Counted from the stretch's first letter, positions 11,321 to 21,779 are shown. The stretch is 64,000 bases of DNA from Metopolophium dirhodum (GCF_019925205.1 NC_083560.1:146650526-146714525); one strand, 5' to 3'. Notes: a model not told the origin generated them from the letters alone. Numbers and translations: made by a program.

Positions 11321-11812
11321 ATGATCCGCCGTTTACTCAAGTTGTGTCTCATTTTACTTTATTTTCTTAAAATTTCATTAAATTGTTTTACAATTTATAA
11401 ATTTTTTTCAAAAATGAACTTTCAAAAATGTTCAAATGATTTTCAATCATTAGTTTATCGTATACGAAATAATCCGGCTGCAGTTCATCCAGAATTTTCT
11501 TCGTTTTCATCAAGATTTAAAACATTCAAATTATTCCCAAAAAATACTTTTCAAAATAAATATACATTGTCTGAATGTGGCTTAAAATATTCAGGAGTGG
11601 ATGATGTTGTAGAATGCTTTTGTTGCGGACTTATTCTTCATAACTGGGAAAGGCTGGACGATCCATGGATTGAACATTGCAGATTCAGCCCAAGGTGTTT
11701 ATATGTGTTATTAATGAAAGGTAATCAATATGTTCAAAACATATTAAGTAAATATTGTAAAACCGAACATATTTGTAATTGTGAAACTGGGTCATACGAT
11801 ACCGTTTGTTAA
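11321..11812 (+). CDS. Single-BIR protein, inhibitor-of-apoptosis-like
   Basis: A BIR domain is clear. FSSRFKTFKLFP gives the conserved Arg start of the fold. CGLKYSGVDDVVECFCCGLIL contains the GLKYSG turn and Cys-x2-Cys pair; W-x6-DDPWIEHCRFSPRC gives the His and final Cys of the C-x2-C-x16-H-x6-C zinc site. BIR proteins block caspases or bind their activators. There is no RING and no second BIR. Two starts are possible. ATG 11321 (163 aa) adds a hydrophobic N-terminus but lies only 8 nt after the proposed initiator. ATG 11414 (132 aa, MNFQKCSND) gives a plain BIR protein and I prefer it. AATAAA follows at about 11850. The gene is intronless and antisense to the host retroelement. Confidence 0.85.
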   Translation: MIRRLLKLCLILLYFLKISLNCFTIYKFFSKMNFQKCSNDFQSLVYRIRNNPAAVHPEFSSFSSRFKTFKLFPKNTFQNKYTLSECGLKYSGVDDVVECFCCGLILHNWERLDDPWIEHCRFSPRCLYVLLMKGNQYVQNILSKYCKTEHICNCETGSYDTVC

Positions 11813-11906
11813 TCATGTTTTTTTATTATATTATGTTATAGTAAATGAAAATAAATGTTGATTTTTTAAAACAACTTATATGTGTTAATATTTGATTTAA
11901 TATCTC

Positions 11907-12045
11907 GTGAACGTATAGCCTAGTGGGTTAGCGCGTGTAGCAATAATTTAAATGTTTTCAGGTAACAGGTAAGTATATGTAATTCTCCCCTCTACTACAT
12001 GCAGTAGCCGACTATGCTATACGTTCACATTTTTTGCATTTTTTT
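11907..12045 (+). ncRNA. tRNA-like hairpin with T-run, possible Pol III RNA
   Basis: A perfect 13-bp inverted pair, GTGAACGTATAGC (11907-11919) and GCTATACGTTCAC (12016-12028), closes a 122-nt unit. Inside, 'tagcctagtgggttagcgc' matches a tRNA D-arm/A-box, and CTACT-acatgc-AGTAG forms a T-arm-like stem. Runs of T follow at 12030-12050 as a possible Pol III terminator. A canonical B-box and anticodon arm are absent, so this is not an ordinary tRNA. Confidence 0.35.
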
Positions 12046-12066
12046 TTTTTTATCTATCAAGTTTAG

Positions 12067-12103
12067 TATATAATACGCTTGCAAAGTAAAAACGCTTTCA
12101 GTT
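12067..12103 (+). promoter_or_regulatory. Core promoter of 206-aa gene
   Basis: TATATAA at 12067-12073 and TCAGTT at 12098-12103, with about 31 nt between TATA and the initiator A. This matches insect core-promoter geometry, 110 bp upstream of the ATG at 12213. Confidence 0.6.
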
Positions 12104-12212
12104 CAAAGTATATCCCTCATCGGTTATATTACATCAAATTTTTAAAAAAAATAATTACGTTTATAGTTTAAAGGTTTTTTAATTATTAAAAAGAAAAGAA
12201 CTTTAATTTGTT

Positions 12213-12833
12213 ATGGGTCTACCGGTAATAGTGTCAAAATCGGTATTTGACATACGTCCATTTGGTAAGAAGAGTGTTACGGTTGGACTATTAATCAGCA
12301 AACAAATTTCAATTATTGTGTTATTAGAGTGTAAGTTAACGAAAAAAATTATTACATTAAATTTAGAGCAATGGTGTACGCTCATGTCTGAATCTAATTA
12401 CATTTCAATTACTAACAACTTACATACCAGGTGTAGACGTGTAAAAATTACTGAGAACTTTACATATTCAATTAATGTGAAGCAGAGTTCAATAACTTTG
12501 CGTATAAATGATGATTATATTACACTCTCGCATATAGATTTCTGCAGACTAAAACAACTTCAACATTGTGTCGACCTTTATATCGCAGAAAAACAGAAAC
12601 GTCTACCGAGTTTTCAAACAACATTCGATGCAGCTTACGAACTGATTAAAAACGATGTCCGTGGTTTGCCCATCAGTTGCCAGAGAAACGAATTCACAAA
12701 CCAGTATATACAGAACTATGATTTTAGTTATTATTCTCATCTACAAAACGATGACACTTCATTTTTGTATGAGATTTTACAATTTCATTTTAATGTAATG
12801 TCTGACATGATTTTACAGGACTTAATAGTATGA
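12213..12833 (+). CDS. 206-aa cargo protein of unknown family
   Basis: Intronless and intact, ATG 12213 to TGA 12833, with a good upstream promoter and an AATAAA cluster at about 12876. The N-terminal half is rich in beta-prone hydrophobic segments (SVTVGLLISKQISIIVLLE), followed by a helical C-terminal half with several Cys and Tyr. I recognise no domain, signal peptide or membrane anchor. It runs convergently with the spliced gene at 12917-13871; their poly(A) regions overlap. The company of a BIR gene suggests a host-interaction role, but that is only context. Confidence 0.7.
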   Translation: MGLPVIVSKSVFDIRPFGKKSVTVGLLISKQISIIVLLECKLTKKIITLNLEQWCTLMSESNYISITNNLHTRCRRVKITENFTYSINVKQSSITLRINDDYITLSHIDFCRLKQLQHCVDLYIAEKQKRLPSFQTTFDAAYELIKNDVRGLPISCQRNEFTNQYIQNYDFSYYSHLQNDDTSFLYEILQFHFNVMSDMILQDLIV

Positions 12834-12916
12834 TATAATACAAATTCATTTATATTTATGTATTGTTTTTTTTATTAAATAAATAAAAATATTTTTATAC
12901 TACATTTTTTTTTTTT

Positions 12917-13871
12917 TCATGCGGCTAATTTATTTCTTATTGTACGACGTTCCGGGTCTTTCAAAATTACATCAAATATAACCTGCATGGTCTCGTTTAA
13001 ACTTGTATTGAGAGTCTGATCTTTTGACTTGTCCGATGTCGTCACCTTGACAGATGCCTCAGAGTGTCGCCACCTGCAACATAAATTAATTATTCAATCA
13101 GTTTGGCAGTGAATAAAAACTAATGATTTTTTTCATTTAGCAATAGTTTTTTAATTAAAAAATAAACCAAAGTCTAGTCTTTACCTTTCCTTTGTTGGGA
13201 CGTTGTGTATATTCGCACACTTGTAATGTGTTATCGTCCAATAATCCGTCGGCTTTTCGTCTGGATTAAATTGGCTTTTGATGGTAGCCAAACCATCTCC
13301 CTGACGAAAAGTGACAGAATTAAAAATCTCTTCATCAAATTCTTCCGCCCGCAATTTCTCTTCGAGAATTTCTCTGTATGATGAACTCTAAAAAAAAAAA
13401 CAAATAAATAAATTCATGCCATAATTCATAACCTTAGAATATTAGATAAAGTATTAATATGATAAATTATTATTTATCTTACTGTTTTCATCTGTTTTTT
13501 TTTGTTTTTTTTGTCTACTGTTTTTTCAGCCCCTCTTTTTAACGATGTTTTGACCTGCTTTGAAGTAGAAGGCTTTTTTGTGTCCAGGGACTCAAATTCG
13601 TTCTATAAAACATAAACTAAGGTGAATAACTATAAATGTATGAGTGGCTTACAGCCGATCTCTAAAACAATATTGAGCAACGTTACAGTCACACTCTAAT
13701 TATTATTTAATTTTAATATTATGTTTAAAATAAAGTTATAATCAACCACGAATTTATTATAACCATAGCGTTGAGTAGTTTTACGACTGACCTCCAATTT
13801 GCTTTAGTTATTAAAGTGATTCAATTACTAACCTCTGATCCGGAATCGATGATCGAAGTTCTGTAAGACAT
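12917..13871 (-). CDS. Intact four-exon 172-aa cargo gene, unknown function
   Basis: Exons 13871-13833, 13602-13483, 13387-13185 and 13073-12917 join in frame (phases 0, 0, 2) with donors GTTAGT, GTAAGA, GTAAAG and acceptors ending TAG, TAG, CAG. Together they give 172 codons plus stop. A TATATAAGG motif lies at about 13963-13955, upstream of the ATG. Exon 2 codes a Lys-rich, probably nuclear-targeting stretch (KRGAEKTVDKKNKKKQ). Exon 3 has an acidic helix and a compact FNSVTFRQGDGLATIK...DYWTITHYKC segment. Exon 4 ends in RRTIRNKLAA. I recognise no family. The introns lie in the same sense as the retroelement RNA yet are intact. Confidence 0.8.
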
Positions 13872-14064
13872 CTTGAAGCTGAATTGTTATTGATGATGAA
13901 GAAGTTCTAGTTGCTGAATGTTGACTGTAATATTGCTGTTAATACGCTAGCCTTATATACTGTAATGTTTCCACTACCATAGATACTTTGAAATGTGGAA
14001 TATTCATAATATTAAAATTAAATAATAATTAGAGTGTGACTGTAACGTTGCTCAATATTGTTTT
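13664..14064. repeat. Perfect 60-bp inverted repeat at right edge of cargo cassette
   Basis: 13664-13723 and 14005-14064 are exact reverse complements over 60 bp, 281 bp apart. The outer arm forms the last codons of the glycoprotein gene (…IEQRYSHTLIII). The inner arm sits in intron 1 of the four-exon gene. The enclosed DNA carries that gene's promoter and first exon. Confidence 0.9.
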
Positions 14065-14809
14065 GTATTCCGCATAATATATATAGGTAATTAATTACAC
14101 GTTCTTCTGGAATGCACACAACTGCTTTCGCATTATTATCCATATAATAACTGTCCTTCGTTGTTTCGTAATTTATATTTTCACTTTCTGTGGTCCTCCA
14201 GTGTTGCATTGATGTTTCGTCCGTAATATTATTTAATTCGTCATTCGATATTGTACGTCCGGCTCTTGCTGCCCGTGTAGTGTGACCTACTGTGCTAGTT
14301 ACGCTCTTATAATCATTGTTTACTTCCGTGGCGTTGAACTCGATTGACCCAGTTGTGGTGGTTGTTATGTTTATTTGCATTACACTGTTTTTGTCTACAT
14401 TTTCCATATCTCTTATCCTAATAAAATTTACAAAATAGTGTGATTCCATTTTGAATTGTTCATAATATGTTCCATTTTTATTTTTTAATTGTACCACACA
14501 TGATTTTTCCATGAGGTACTCATTTTCAAAAGGATATGGTTGAGGCACACTCCCGTGATCTGGCGTGCTACATATAATTTGTAACGATTCCATATTACAT
14601 TCATTGTATTGAAATTGTGGCATGATTATTGTGTCAGATTGATAGTAGTCTATTCCTACCAGATTTCTTCTATAATTTTCTTCGTTTTTATAATAGATCT
14701 TGATTTCTGACCCCTTGCCGGAATTTGCATTTTCCTGGCTTTTTACTGTTCCAATTGCTATCGTTATTAATGAAATCCACCTATAATATCCATATATTTT
14801 ATTCTTCAT
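14018..14809 (-). CDS. Secreted/truncated glycoprotein, Thr-rich (nested element)
   Basis: 263 aa from ATG 14809, with a hydrophobic signal peptide (YYRWISLITIAIGTVKS) and an ectodomain with paired Cys (NECNMESLQIIC, KSCVV), many N-glycosylation sequons and a Thr-rich segment (INITTTTTG). The outer homologue at 25128-26100 is longer and ends in a transmembrane segment. Here the last residues come from the 60-bp inverted repeat, so the anchor and tail have been lost. It is the first gene after pol. I do not recognise the family; its position and layout suggest a second surface protein beside Env. Confidence 0.65.
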   Translation of the reverse strand: MKNKIYGYYRWISLITIAIGTVKSQENANSGKGSEIKIYYKNEENYRRNLVGIDYYQSDTIIMPQFQYNECNMESLQIICSTPDHGSVPQPYPFENEYLMEKSCVVQLKNKNGTYYEQFKMESHYFVNFIRIRDMENVDKNSVMQINITTTTTGSIEFNATEVNNDYKSVTSTVGHTTRAARAGRTISNDELNNITDETSMQHWRTTESENINYETTKDSYYMDNNAKAVVCIPEERVINYLYILCGIQNNIEQRYSHTLIII

Positions 14810-15004
14810 ATTAAAATGCTATCGTGAGCACATCCCACGCCGACTTATCGTTTAATGTATACCTAATTTGTGTACTATAAATATTCCGTATCCTATGCTA
14901 TTTCTATACTATATATTATGTATATATTTTACTATGTTGTATGACTACATTTTATCCTATCCTATTATTACTTAATTATTTATAATTAAAATTTTGTTAT
15001 GTGT

Positions 15005-18000
15005 TTATTCGACTTCTTCGTTATTCACATTATTGTCTTTGTAATATAGTTTCACATCGTTTTTGTGTACTGTCACTTTCTTGCGATTTCGCGATATAAC
15101 TACATTTTCTGAATCTAATACGTCCAGTACTTCGTATGGTCCCTTCCAAAGTGGACTTAACTTATTTTTCTGAGTATGATCTTTAAGTAAAACCATATCA
15201 TTGATTTTTAATTCTTCCGTATTTGTTTTCCTATCATAATATCGTTTATTTACTTCTTTATTCTTTATTAATCTGTTCCGTGTAATTTGATGAGCTTCCT
15301 GGAACTTTTGTTTAAGATCGTATACGTAATCGTCATAATTGTACCTAGGTTCCGGGTTTGGTTTCAGTTTAACTGGTATGTTAATATTCTTGCCATATAA
15401 TAACGCGTATGGTTGGTACCTTGTGGACGTATGTTCCGTAGAATTGTATACAAACATTGCGTAAGGTAAAAGCTCATCCCAATTGTCTAAACTTTTACTT
15501 ACATAGTGTCTTAAATACTCTGCCATCGTCTTATGGGAACGTTCCAACGCGCCGTTGCTAGCCGGGTGATAGCCAGAAGTCTTAATCTTATTTATTTTTA
15601 ACAATCTACATACGTCTTTGAAACAATTTGACATAAATTCGGTGCCCTGGTCGCTTAAAATTTCATCCGGTATTCCATGTATACAGACAAAATTTATTAC
15701 GAACGCTTTTGCCACCACGTTAGCGGTGTGACAAGGTATTGCTACCCCTAGGCTGAACTTTGTTAGTCGCATTGCATCGTGAGTATATAATTGTTACCTA
15801 ACCCGGTTGTAACCAACGGTCCCACAATGTCTAAAAATACTTTTTCAAATGGTTTCGTACTAGTGGTAGTAATTACCATTGGATATTGAATATGTTTGTT
15901 AGTATTTTTATTCATCTGACATGCTGTACAATTCTTTATATATTCTTTTACGTCCTGCTTCAAATTCGGCCAGTTAAATTGTTTCTTTATTTTCTTCACG
16001 GTTTTGTTGATCCCTAGGTGTCCACCCAATACTGAATTATGTAATTGTTTGAAAATTACTAATTTTTCTTCCCCGCTAAACTCTAATTTGGTACAAATTA
16101 TTATCTCTATGTTTGTATTACGAAAAATGTATCTTATCATTGATCTAACTTTTGCCCAATCTAGTCCGTCTTGTCGTCCTAATTGGTTCATTGCTAATTT
16201 GGTTAATTTATGTTTTTCGCAAAAATACTTAAGATTTAGTAAAGCAACGTGTAAATTTTGGTACGTGGCTAATTGTTTCTTTTTCGTTTTCGTTATTAAA
16301 AATATTATGTACCTATCTCCGCTTTTGAATTTTACGACGTCGCCTAAATCTTTATGAGATTTTAATTGCTTGTCTCTACCAAATCTCATTTTTAATTCGT
16401 AATTAATACCTGATCGAAAATTATAATATTTTTCGATTTCAGATACTATGTGGTACTCCGACGGACTATTTATTAGTTCGCCGTGTACTTCTTTAACGTC
16501 TTTATTAGATATTACTGTTGTTTCGAATTTTTGCATAAAATTATCATAACTTTCGTCCGTAATTTCCGTAACATTATACATACGCGATAACGCGTCGACA
16601 TTGGTGTTTAACTTGCCCATTTTGTATACTATCTCATATTCGTACTCCTCCAATTGTAGTCTCCACCTTGCCAATCGGGATAATGGGTCTTTCAAATTAA
16701 ATAGCCATGACAAAGGCCTATGGTCCGTAAGAATTGTAAATTTTCTACCATATAAATACGGTCGAAATGTTTTTACGCCGAATATAATCGCCAAACATTC
16801 TAGTTCCGTTGCCGAATAATTACATTCCGCCCTGTTTAAAGTTCTAGAACTGTAAGCTATTGGTAAATCCGATCCTATTTTACCTTGAGATAATATTGCA
16901 CCTAGCGCCCTTCCGCTAGCGTCTGTCGTTAGTATAAATTGTTTTGTAAAATCCGGATATTGTAGAATTGGTTCTGAACATAATATTTCTTTTAATTTAT
17001 CGAAAGCTTTTTGACAGTCTTCGTCCCAATTGAACTTTACGTCTTTTCTTAATAATTTCACTATTGGATTAGCAATAGCACTATAGTTTTCTATGAATTT
17101 TCTATAATACCCACAAAGTCCTAAAAAACTTTTTATTTGTTTAACGTTTTTAGGAACCGGAAAATCTTTTACAGATTTAACTTTCGCTTGGTCCGGTTTG
17201 ATTCCTTCGTCACTAATTACATGACCTAAAAATAAACACTCCCGTTGTAAAAAACTACATTTTTCCGGTTCTATTTTTAGATTGTGTATACGTAATCTCT
17301 CGAATACGTTTATTAATTTTTCATTGTGGTCTTGTAAATTTTTAGCATACACTATTATGTCATCCAGGTATACTAAACACTTCATTCCTATTAACCCTGA
17401 TAACACGTTTGTCATCATTTTTTGAAATGTCGCCGGAGCTGAACTTGGACCCATAACTAATCGTTTAAATTGATAATGCCCTTGTCCCGTTGAAAATGCC
17501 GTAAGTTCTTTTGATTCTTTAGCCAAAGGTACCTGAAAATACCCCGATTTCAAGTCTATCAAACTGAACAGTTGACATTGTCCTAATTGGTCTAATATTT
17601 CCGTTATATTTGGTAATGGGTGAAATTCATTTAAAGTTACTTCATTAAGTGCTCTAAAATCGATAACTATTCTGAATTTTTGTTTTCCCGAGGCATCCTC
17701 CTTCTTTTTGACTAATATTAATGGTGCGTTAAACGGACTCATTGATCTTTCTATGATTTCATCTTTCATCATTTGACCTATTTGTTTTTCTATCTCCGGT
17801 TGTTGTGAAAACGGTAAACGATATGGTTTTTTATAAATCGGTTTCAAATCCTTAGGAACCTTTATTACGTGTTCTGCTGCCGTAGTACACGTAAGATTAT
17901 CCCCTTCTAAATAGAAAATGTCCGCGTAATGTTCACATATTTTTATTATCGAATTATATTCGTGAACTTGAAGATGATCAGTACGTATCAACGCCCTGAC

Positions 18001-18660
18001 CCGACGCGAGCGTTCAGTGTCAATTGTGTTTATACACCGTACGCTATCTGTCAAAACATCCGTGTCGTATGAAATATTACGCACTTGACCTACATTTATT
18101 TCCTGCGTCATTTCTGATATATTTAATATGCTTATTGTAGTTTTGTTGTTTTTGACTGTATTGTAAATATTCGCGCAATATACGCCCGGTATTAATTCTT
18201 GTTTATTAATTAAAATATTTTTATTATTCATTTCTGTATCGGGTATATCGATTTGTACTATTGTCTCTGAGCGCGGTTTTAATGTAAAACAGATGTCACT
18301 ATCGCTTCCGGTTTTTTTATTATTTATTGTTAGCGTGTTATTAGCAACGTCTATTACTGCATGATTATCTATTAGAAATTTTTTACCAATAATTCCGTCT
18401 GCCAGAATCGGAAAAATATTGTTTACAACATAAAATTGTGTTTCGAATGCTTCATTATTAATTATTAATTCTATTTCTGTTTTTCCTATTGTAGAAACTA
18501 TTTTTTCATTGATGCCTTTCAAATAAATTTTTTCGTTTTCGTTAATTTCAGTGTTTCCTTTTAATGCATTAATTTTGATTATATTTAGATCCGCCCCAGT
18601 ATCGACTAATAATTTAATTTGATTCTTATTAAAACTGGGTGATTCTAAAGTAATGTGGTT
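15005..18660 (-). pseudogene. pol: Pol polyprotein: protease, RT, RNase H, integrase (nested), one frameshift
   Basis: Read in the -1 frame after gag. Retropepsin LLVDTGADLN at about 18615-18585; RT with FRIVIDFRALNE and YLDDIIVYAK at about 17370-17347; RNase H TTDASGRALGAIL near 16930; integrase HHCC zinc finger (H..H about 16020, CTACQMNK about 15910), then the DDE core LDIVGPL near 15820, LSDQGTEF near 15655 and the Glu in GALERSHKT near 15545. A C-terminal SH3-like KNKLSPLWKGPYEV segment follows. A one-base loss at about 15770 splits the integrase after the first catalytic Asp; downstream the frame is open again to 15005. Protein order and motifs are those of Ty3/gypsy. Confidence 0.93.
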
Positions 18661-18665
18661 GTCTA

Positions 18666-20171
18666 TTAATTTTGCTGTGATGTGGAAAATCCTGTGTGTG
18701 GGTCTTGAACTATTTCTTGGACCAATCTGACTCCCACTGGTGATGGTCCGTTGGCGTTTCCCGACGTGCTTCTTTCGTTTTTCTGTTTTGTATAACAGGT
18801 TGAAATTTCATGACCTATCTTATTGCAGTAACTGCAAAGTACGCCCTGAGTATTGTTATTGTCCCTACGAACATTATTGCTGTTGTTCGCATGGCGCGTG
18901 CCGTTTACACGATTATTGTTGTACGTATTTTGTTGCACATTAGGTCGTTTGCTCCAGCAATCTCGTGCTATGTGATTAGATCTACCACAAGTGTAGCATC
19001 CGGTGCCTCGGTTAATATTATTTGGTTGTACATTATTGCCATTGAAATTCCGTCCATAGCCGTTTCCGCCTCGTTGACCGCCGCGATTAACCATGTGTGA
19101 GCCATATCCGCTCTGATTATTATTCCCATAGTTATTGCGGTTGTTGTGATTAACATATCGGTTGTTATACCCGTTGAAATTATTTCTATTGCTTTGATTT
19201 GAATTACCGTTTCCTCCGCGATTAACTGCGTTATTTGTATTACCACCATTTTGTCGTTTTTCCTCGTTATTGACGTCTGCCTGTTTTCCATTACCGATTT
19301 GTCTCTGCAATTTATCCATTTCTACTTTTGACTCATATTCGAGCATCTCATCGATCGCCGTTTTGAAACATTGTTCCAATGTACTAGGATTTCGACTTTT
19401 CAATACTGTATATAGGTGATGAGGTAACCCTGTCATAAATATGATCATTGCCTGTTTCTTAGTTTGTTTTTTCACTATATCTGCCTCGGCCTGAGCTAGA
19501 CCTATCGTACTTGCCGCGCAGAGTTTATAATATAACTCTTCGATTATACTAGCGAATTTTGCCACACTTTCTCCCTCGGCCATACGTGCCGTGTTTAAAG
19601 CTATTGATAGGGCCCTCTCCGATACTTTTTGTTCGAATGCCCCTTCTAATATTGTTTTTATTGCTCCCCATGTTTCTAAATTTCGATATTTTGTTACTTC
19701 TAATGCATTTCCCGTTAACTTAGAAGTAATTATTTTTAATAATATCGGTGTATCTGCTTCCGTTGTTTCTTTAATTGCGATTTCACAAATATTTATAAAT
19801 TCGGCTACGTCCTTTTTGCCCGTGCAAATAGGTATCATAGCAATTGCTTTATCTAAATCCATTTTACTCATTTTTTTCTTAACCACTGACTCTAACTGCA
19901 CGTGAATTACGCTTGAGTCTGACCTAGTACCTAAATGACCTACGGTTTGTTTTTGTGGCGCGGTACCTATCTGTTCTGTTAAACTATGTGTTCTTACTAA
20001 CTTTTTCTTAACAGTTTTAACTATGTGTTTCCTAGTTTGTTCTAAAAATTCTTTCTTTACAGCGTCTTTTAAAACTGCCTCTTTTAATTCTTTCCTAGAT
20101 TTATAATTTTCAACTTTTATTGAACCGTCCGCAGAACTAGTATCAATATCTGAACTATCGGATTCTGACAT
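18666..20171 (-). CDS. gag: Gag (nested element), intact
   Basis: 501 aa from ATG 20171 (MSESDSSDID). An acidic/basic N-terminal region (matrix-like) is followed by a helical capsid-type domain (about residues 130-300) and an Asn/Gly-rich linker. Two CCHC knuckles, CYTCGRSNHIARDC and CSYCNKIGHEISTC, occur at about residues 395 and 445. It forms the particle and binds the element RNA. Pol follows in the -1 frame, with overlap around 18665; I see no classical slippery heptamer there. Confidence 0.92.
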   Translation of the reverse strand: MSESDSSDIDTSSADGSIKVENYKSRKELKEAVLKDAVKKEFLEQTRKHIVKTVKKKLVRTHSLTEQIGTAPQKQTVGHLGTRSDSSVIHVQLESVVKKKMSKMDLDKAIAMIPICTGKKDVAEFINICEIAIKETTEADTPILLKIITSKLTGNALEVTKYRNLETWGAIKTILEGAFEQKVSERALSIALNTARMAEGESVAKFASIIEELYYKLCAASTIGLAQAEADIVKKQTKKQAMIIFMTGLPHHLYTVLKSRNPSTLEQCFKTAIDEMLEYESKVEMDKLQRQIGNGKQADVNNEEKRQNGGNTNNAVNRGGNGNSNQSNRNNFNGYNNRYVNHNNRNNYGNNNQSGYGSHMVNRGGQRGGNGYGRNFNGNNVQPNNINRGTGCYTCGRSNHIARDCWSKRPNVQQNTYNNNRVNGTRHANNSNNVRRDNNNTQGVLCSYCNKIGHEISTCYTKQKNERSTSGNANGPSPVGVRLVQEIVQDPHTGFSTSQQN

Positions 20172-21779
20172 ATATTTATCTAAACATTACATATATATAA
20201 TTTTTTAATAAATTATATCTATTAGGTACTTATAAATTATATCTACTAAATTTATTAATATCCTATCCGCGTGAGTAATTACCAAAAGTATTTACTCTAC
20301 ATGTATATACTATTATTGATTTATAAACTAATAATACGTAACTACCGTCACCAAAATTAATAATACGTAAAAATGTATTACTTATAAAATAAATATCATG
20401 CACAAATAATAAAAACTAATTACGTAAACGCACGACGTACGTTGGACATGGATGAGTACCTATCTAATAACACGTAAAACGTTCGACCGCCTATGTTACG
20501 CGTGTTAAATTTCGATACGGTATCCCTTCACCCGTTTCCCACGCCCTGTTCCGCGATGTTTTTTTTATGCGTACGCGTTCGTACTACGCTCGAATATTAT
20601 AACGAAAAATTCCCCGGTTAGCTACTCCGTAAATCCCTCTAATAATATTCGACTTCCTATCCCCTATTTTTATAGACTATAGACTATAAAAGTATTATTA
20701 CTAATTTTTCCTAAATGATTTAATTTCCTAATTTACGCGCTTTACCATTTAATCTTCTAAACATTAACAATTTTTTTTGATTTCTAATAATTATTCTATC
20801 AACTTATTCTTAGTAATGTTATACTATTTCTTATCCTAGGGCCCTTATAATTAATCTCTTTTTTTTTCTTTCAAAACTTTTCAAAATTTGACGTCAATTA
20901 CTTTAACAAGGTCATCTACTGCCTTTTAATTCAAAATCTCTTTTTTTTCAATATATATCACTTAAATTCTTTCAACAATTATATTTCAATTCAAAATTCA
21001 ATATTTCACTTTAATCAATTATTCTCATATATAATTCAAAAATGCTACGCGCGTGCATCAATTTCCTAGATCAGCCTATCGCCGTCTACTTTAATTCATT
21101 AGATCAGTCCCCGCTGTCTATCACAAAATATCACAAAATACTTAGGTCAGTCCCTGCTGCCTACCATAAAAAATCTCAGATCGGTCCTTGCCGTCTATAA
21201 AAATCCTAGATCAGTCTACAGCTGTCTATCATAAAAAATCTTAGATCGGTCCTTGCCGTCTATTTACCATAAAAATCCTAGATCAGTCTACAGCTGTCTA
21301 TCATAAAATACGTATATAGTTCTTCCCAAGCTTGTTTCCTATTTTTTTTCATTTAATTTTATTCGAATATTTTTCGCTAATATTTTACACCACCACCAAG
21401 TATAAAATAAACGCTGATATATATGTATCAACGTGAGACGTGCACTTCAAGCTATACAATTTTAATTTTAATTATCTATCTTCACTTAATTAATATACTC
21501 ACAACAACGTTGTTGCCACTGCTGTGTTCATTTTCTTGATTGACTGCTGGCCCGTCTTGAATTTGTTCGTTGATTCCGGAGTCGCCTTGGTTGATCAGAC
21601 CTCAACTGTTACCTCCGTGAAGCTGCTTGACGTGGTGTAGCCGCTGCGTCGGTACTGGATCTCCGAAGTTGAATGTAGCCGCCTTGACTGCTAGACTCGC
21701 CTTTGGAATTTTAAATCCGCCGCTTTGACTGCTCGCCTCGTCTTGAAACTCCTTGAACCTCCTTTTTCGACTGCGCCAG
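20172..21779 (-). promoter_or_regulatory. Untranslated leader of nested element with tandem repeats and PBS
   Basis: 1.6 kb without a credible frame between the 5' LTR and gag. At about 21055-21310 a 'tagatcagtc...gctgtctatcataaaa' unit of roughly 40-60 bp repeats about six times with variation. Such leaders often hold packaging and dimerisation signals. On the minus strand the bases next to the LTR read TGGCGCAGTCGAAAAAGG (21779-21762), the expected site of the primer-binding sequence. Confidence 0.6.
21762..21779 (-). promoter_or_regulatory. Primer-binding site candidate
   Basis: TGGCGCAGTCGAAAAAGG directly follows the CA end of the 5' LTR on the minus strand. A TGGCGCAGTC start resembles PBSs reported for insect errantiviruses of the 17.6/297 type (tRNA-Ser), from memory; the tRNA match is not checked. 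Confidence 0.7.

Noticed and set aside
18740..19291. Frames overlapping gag in other phases
   Set aside because: Shadows of the Asn/Gly-rich Gag linker.
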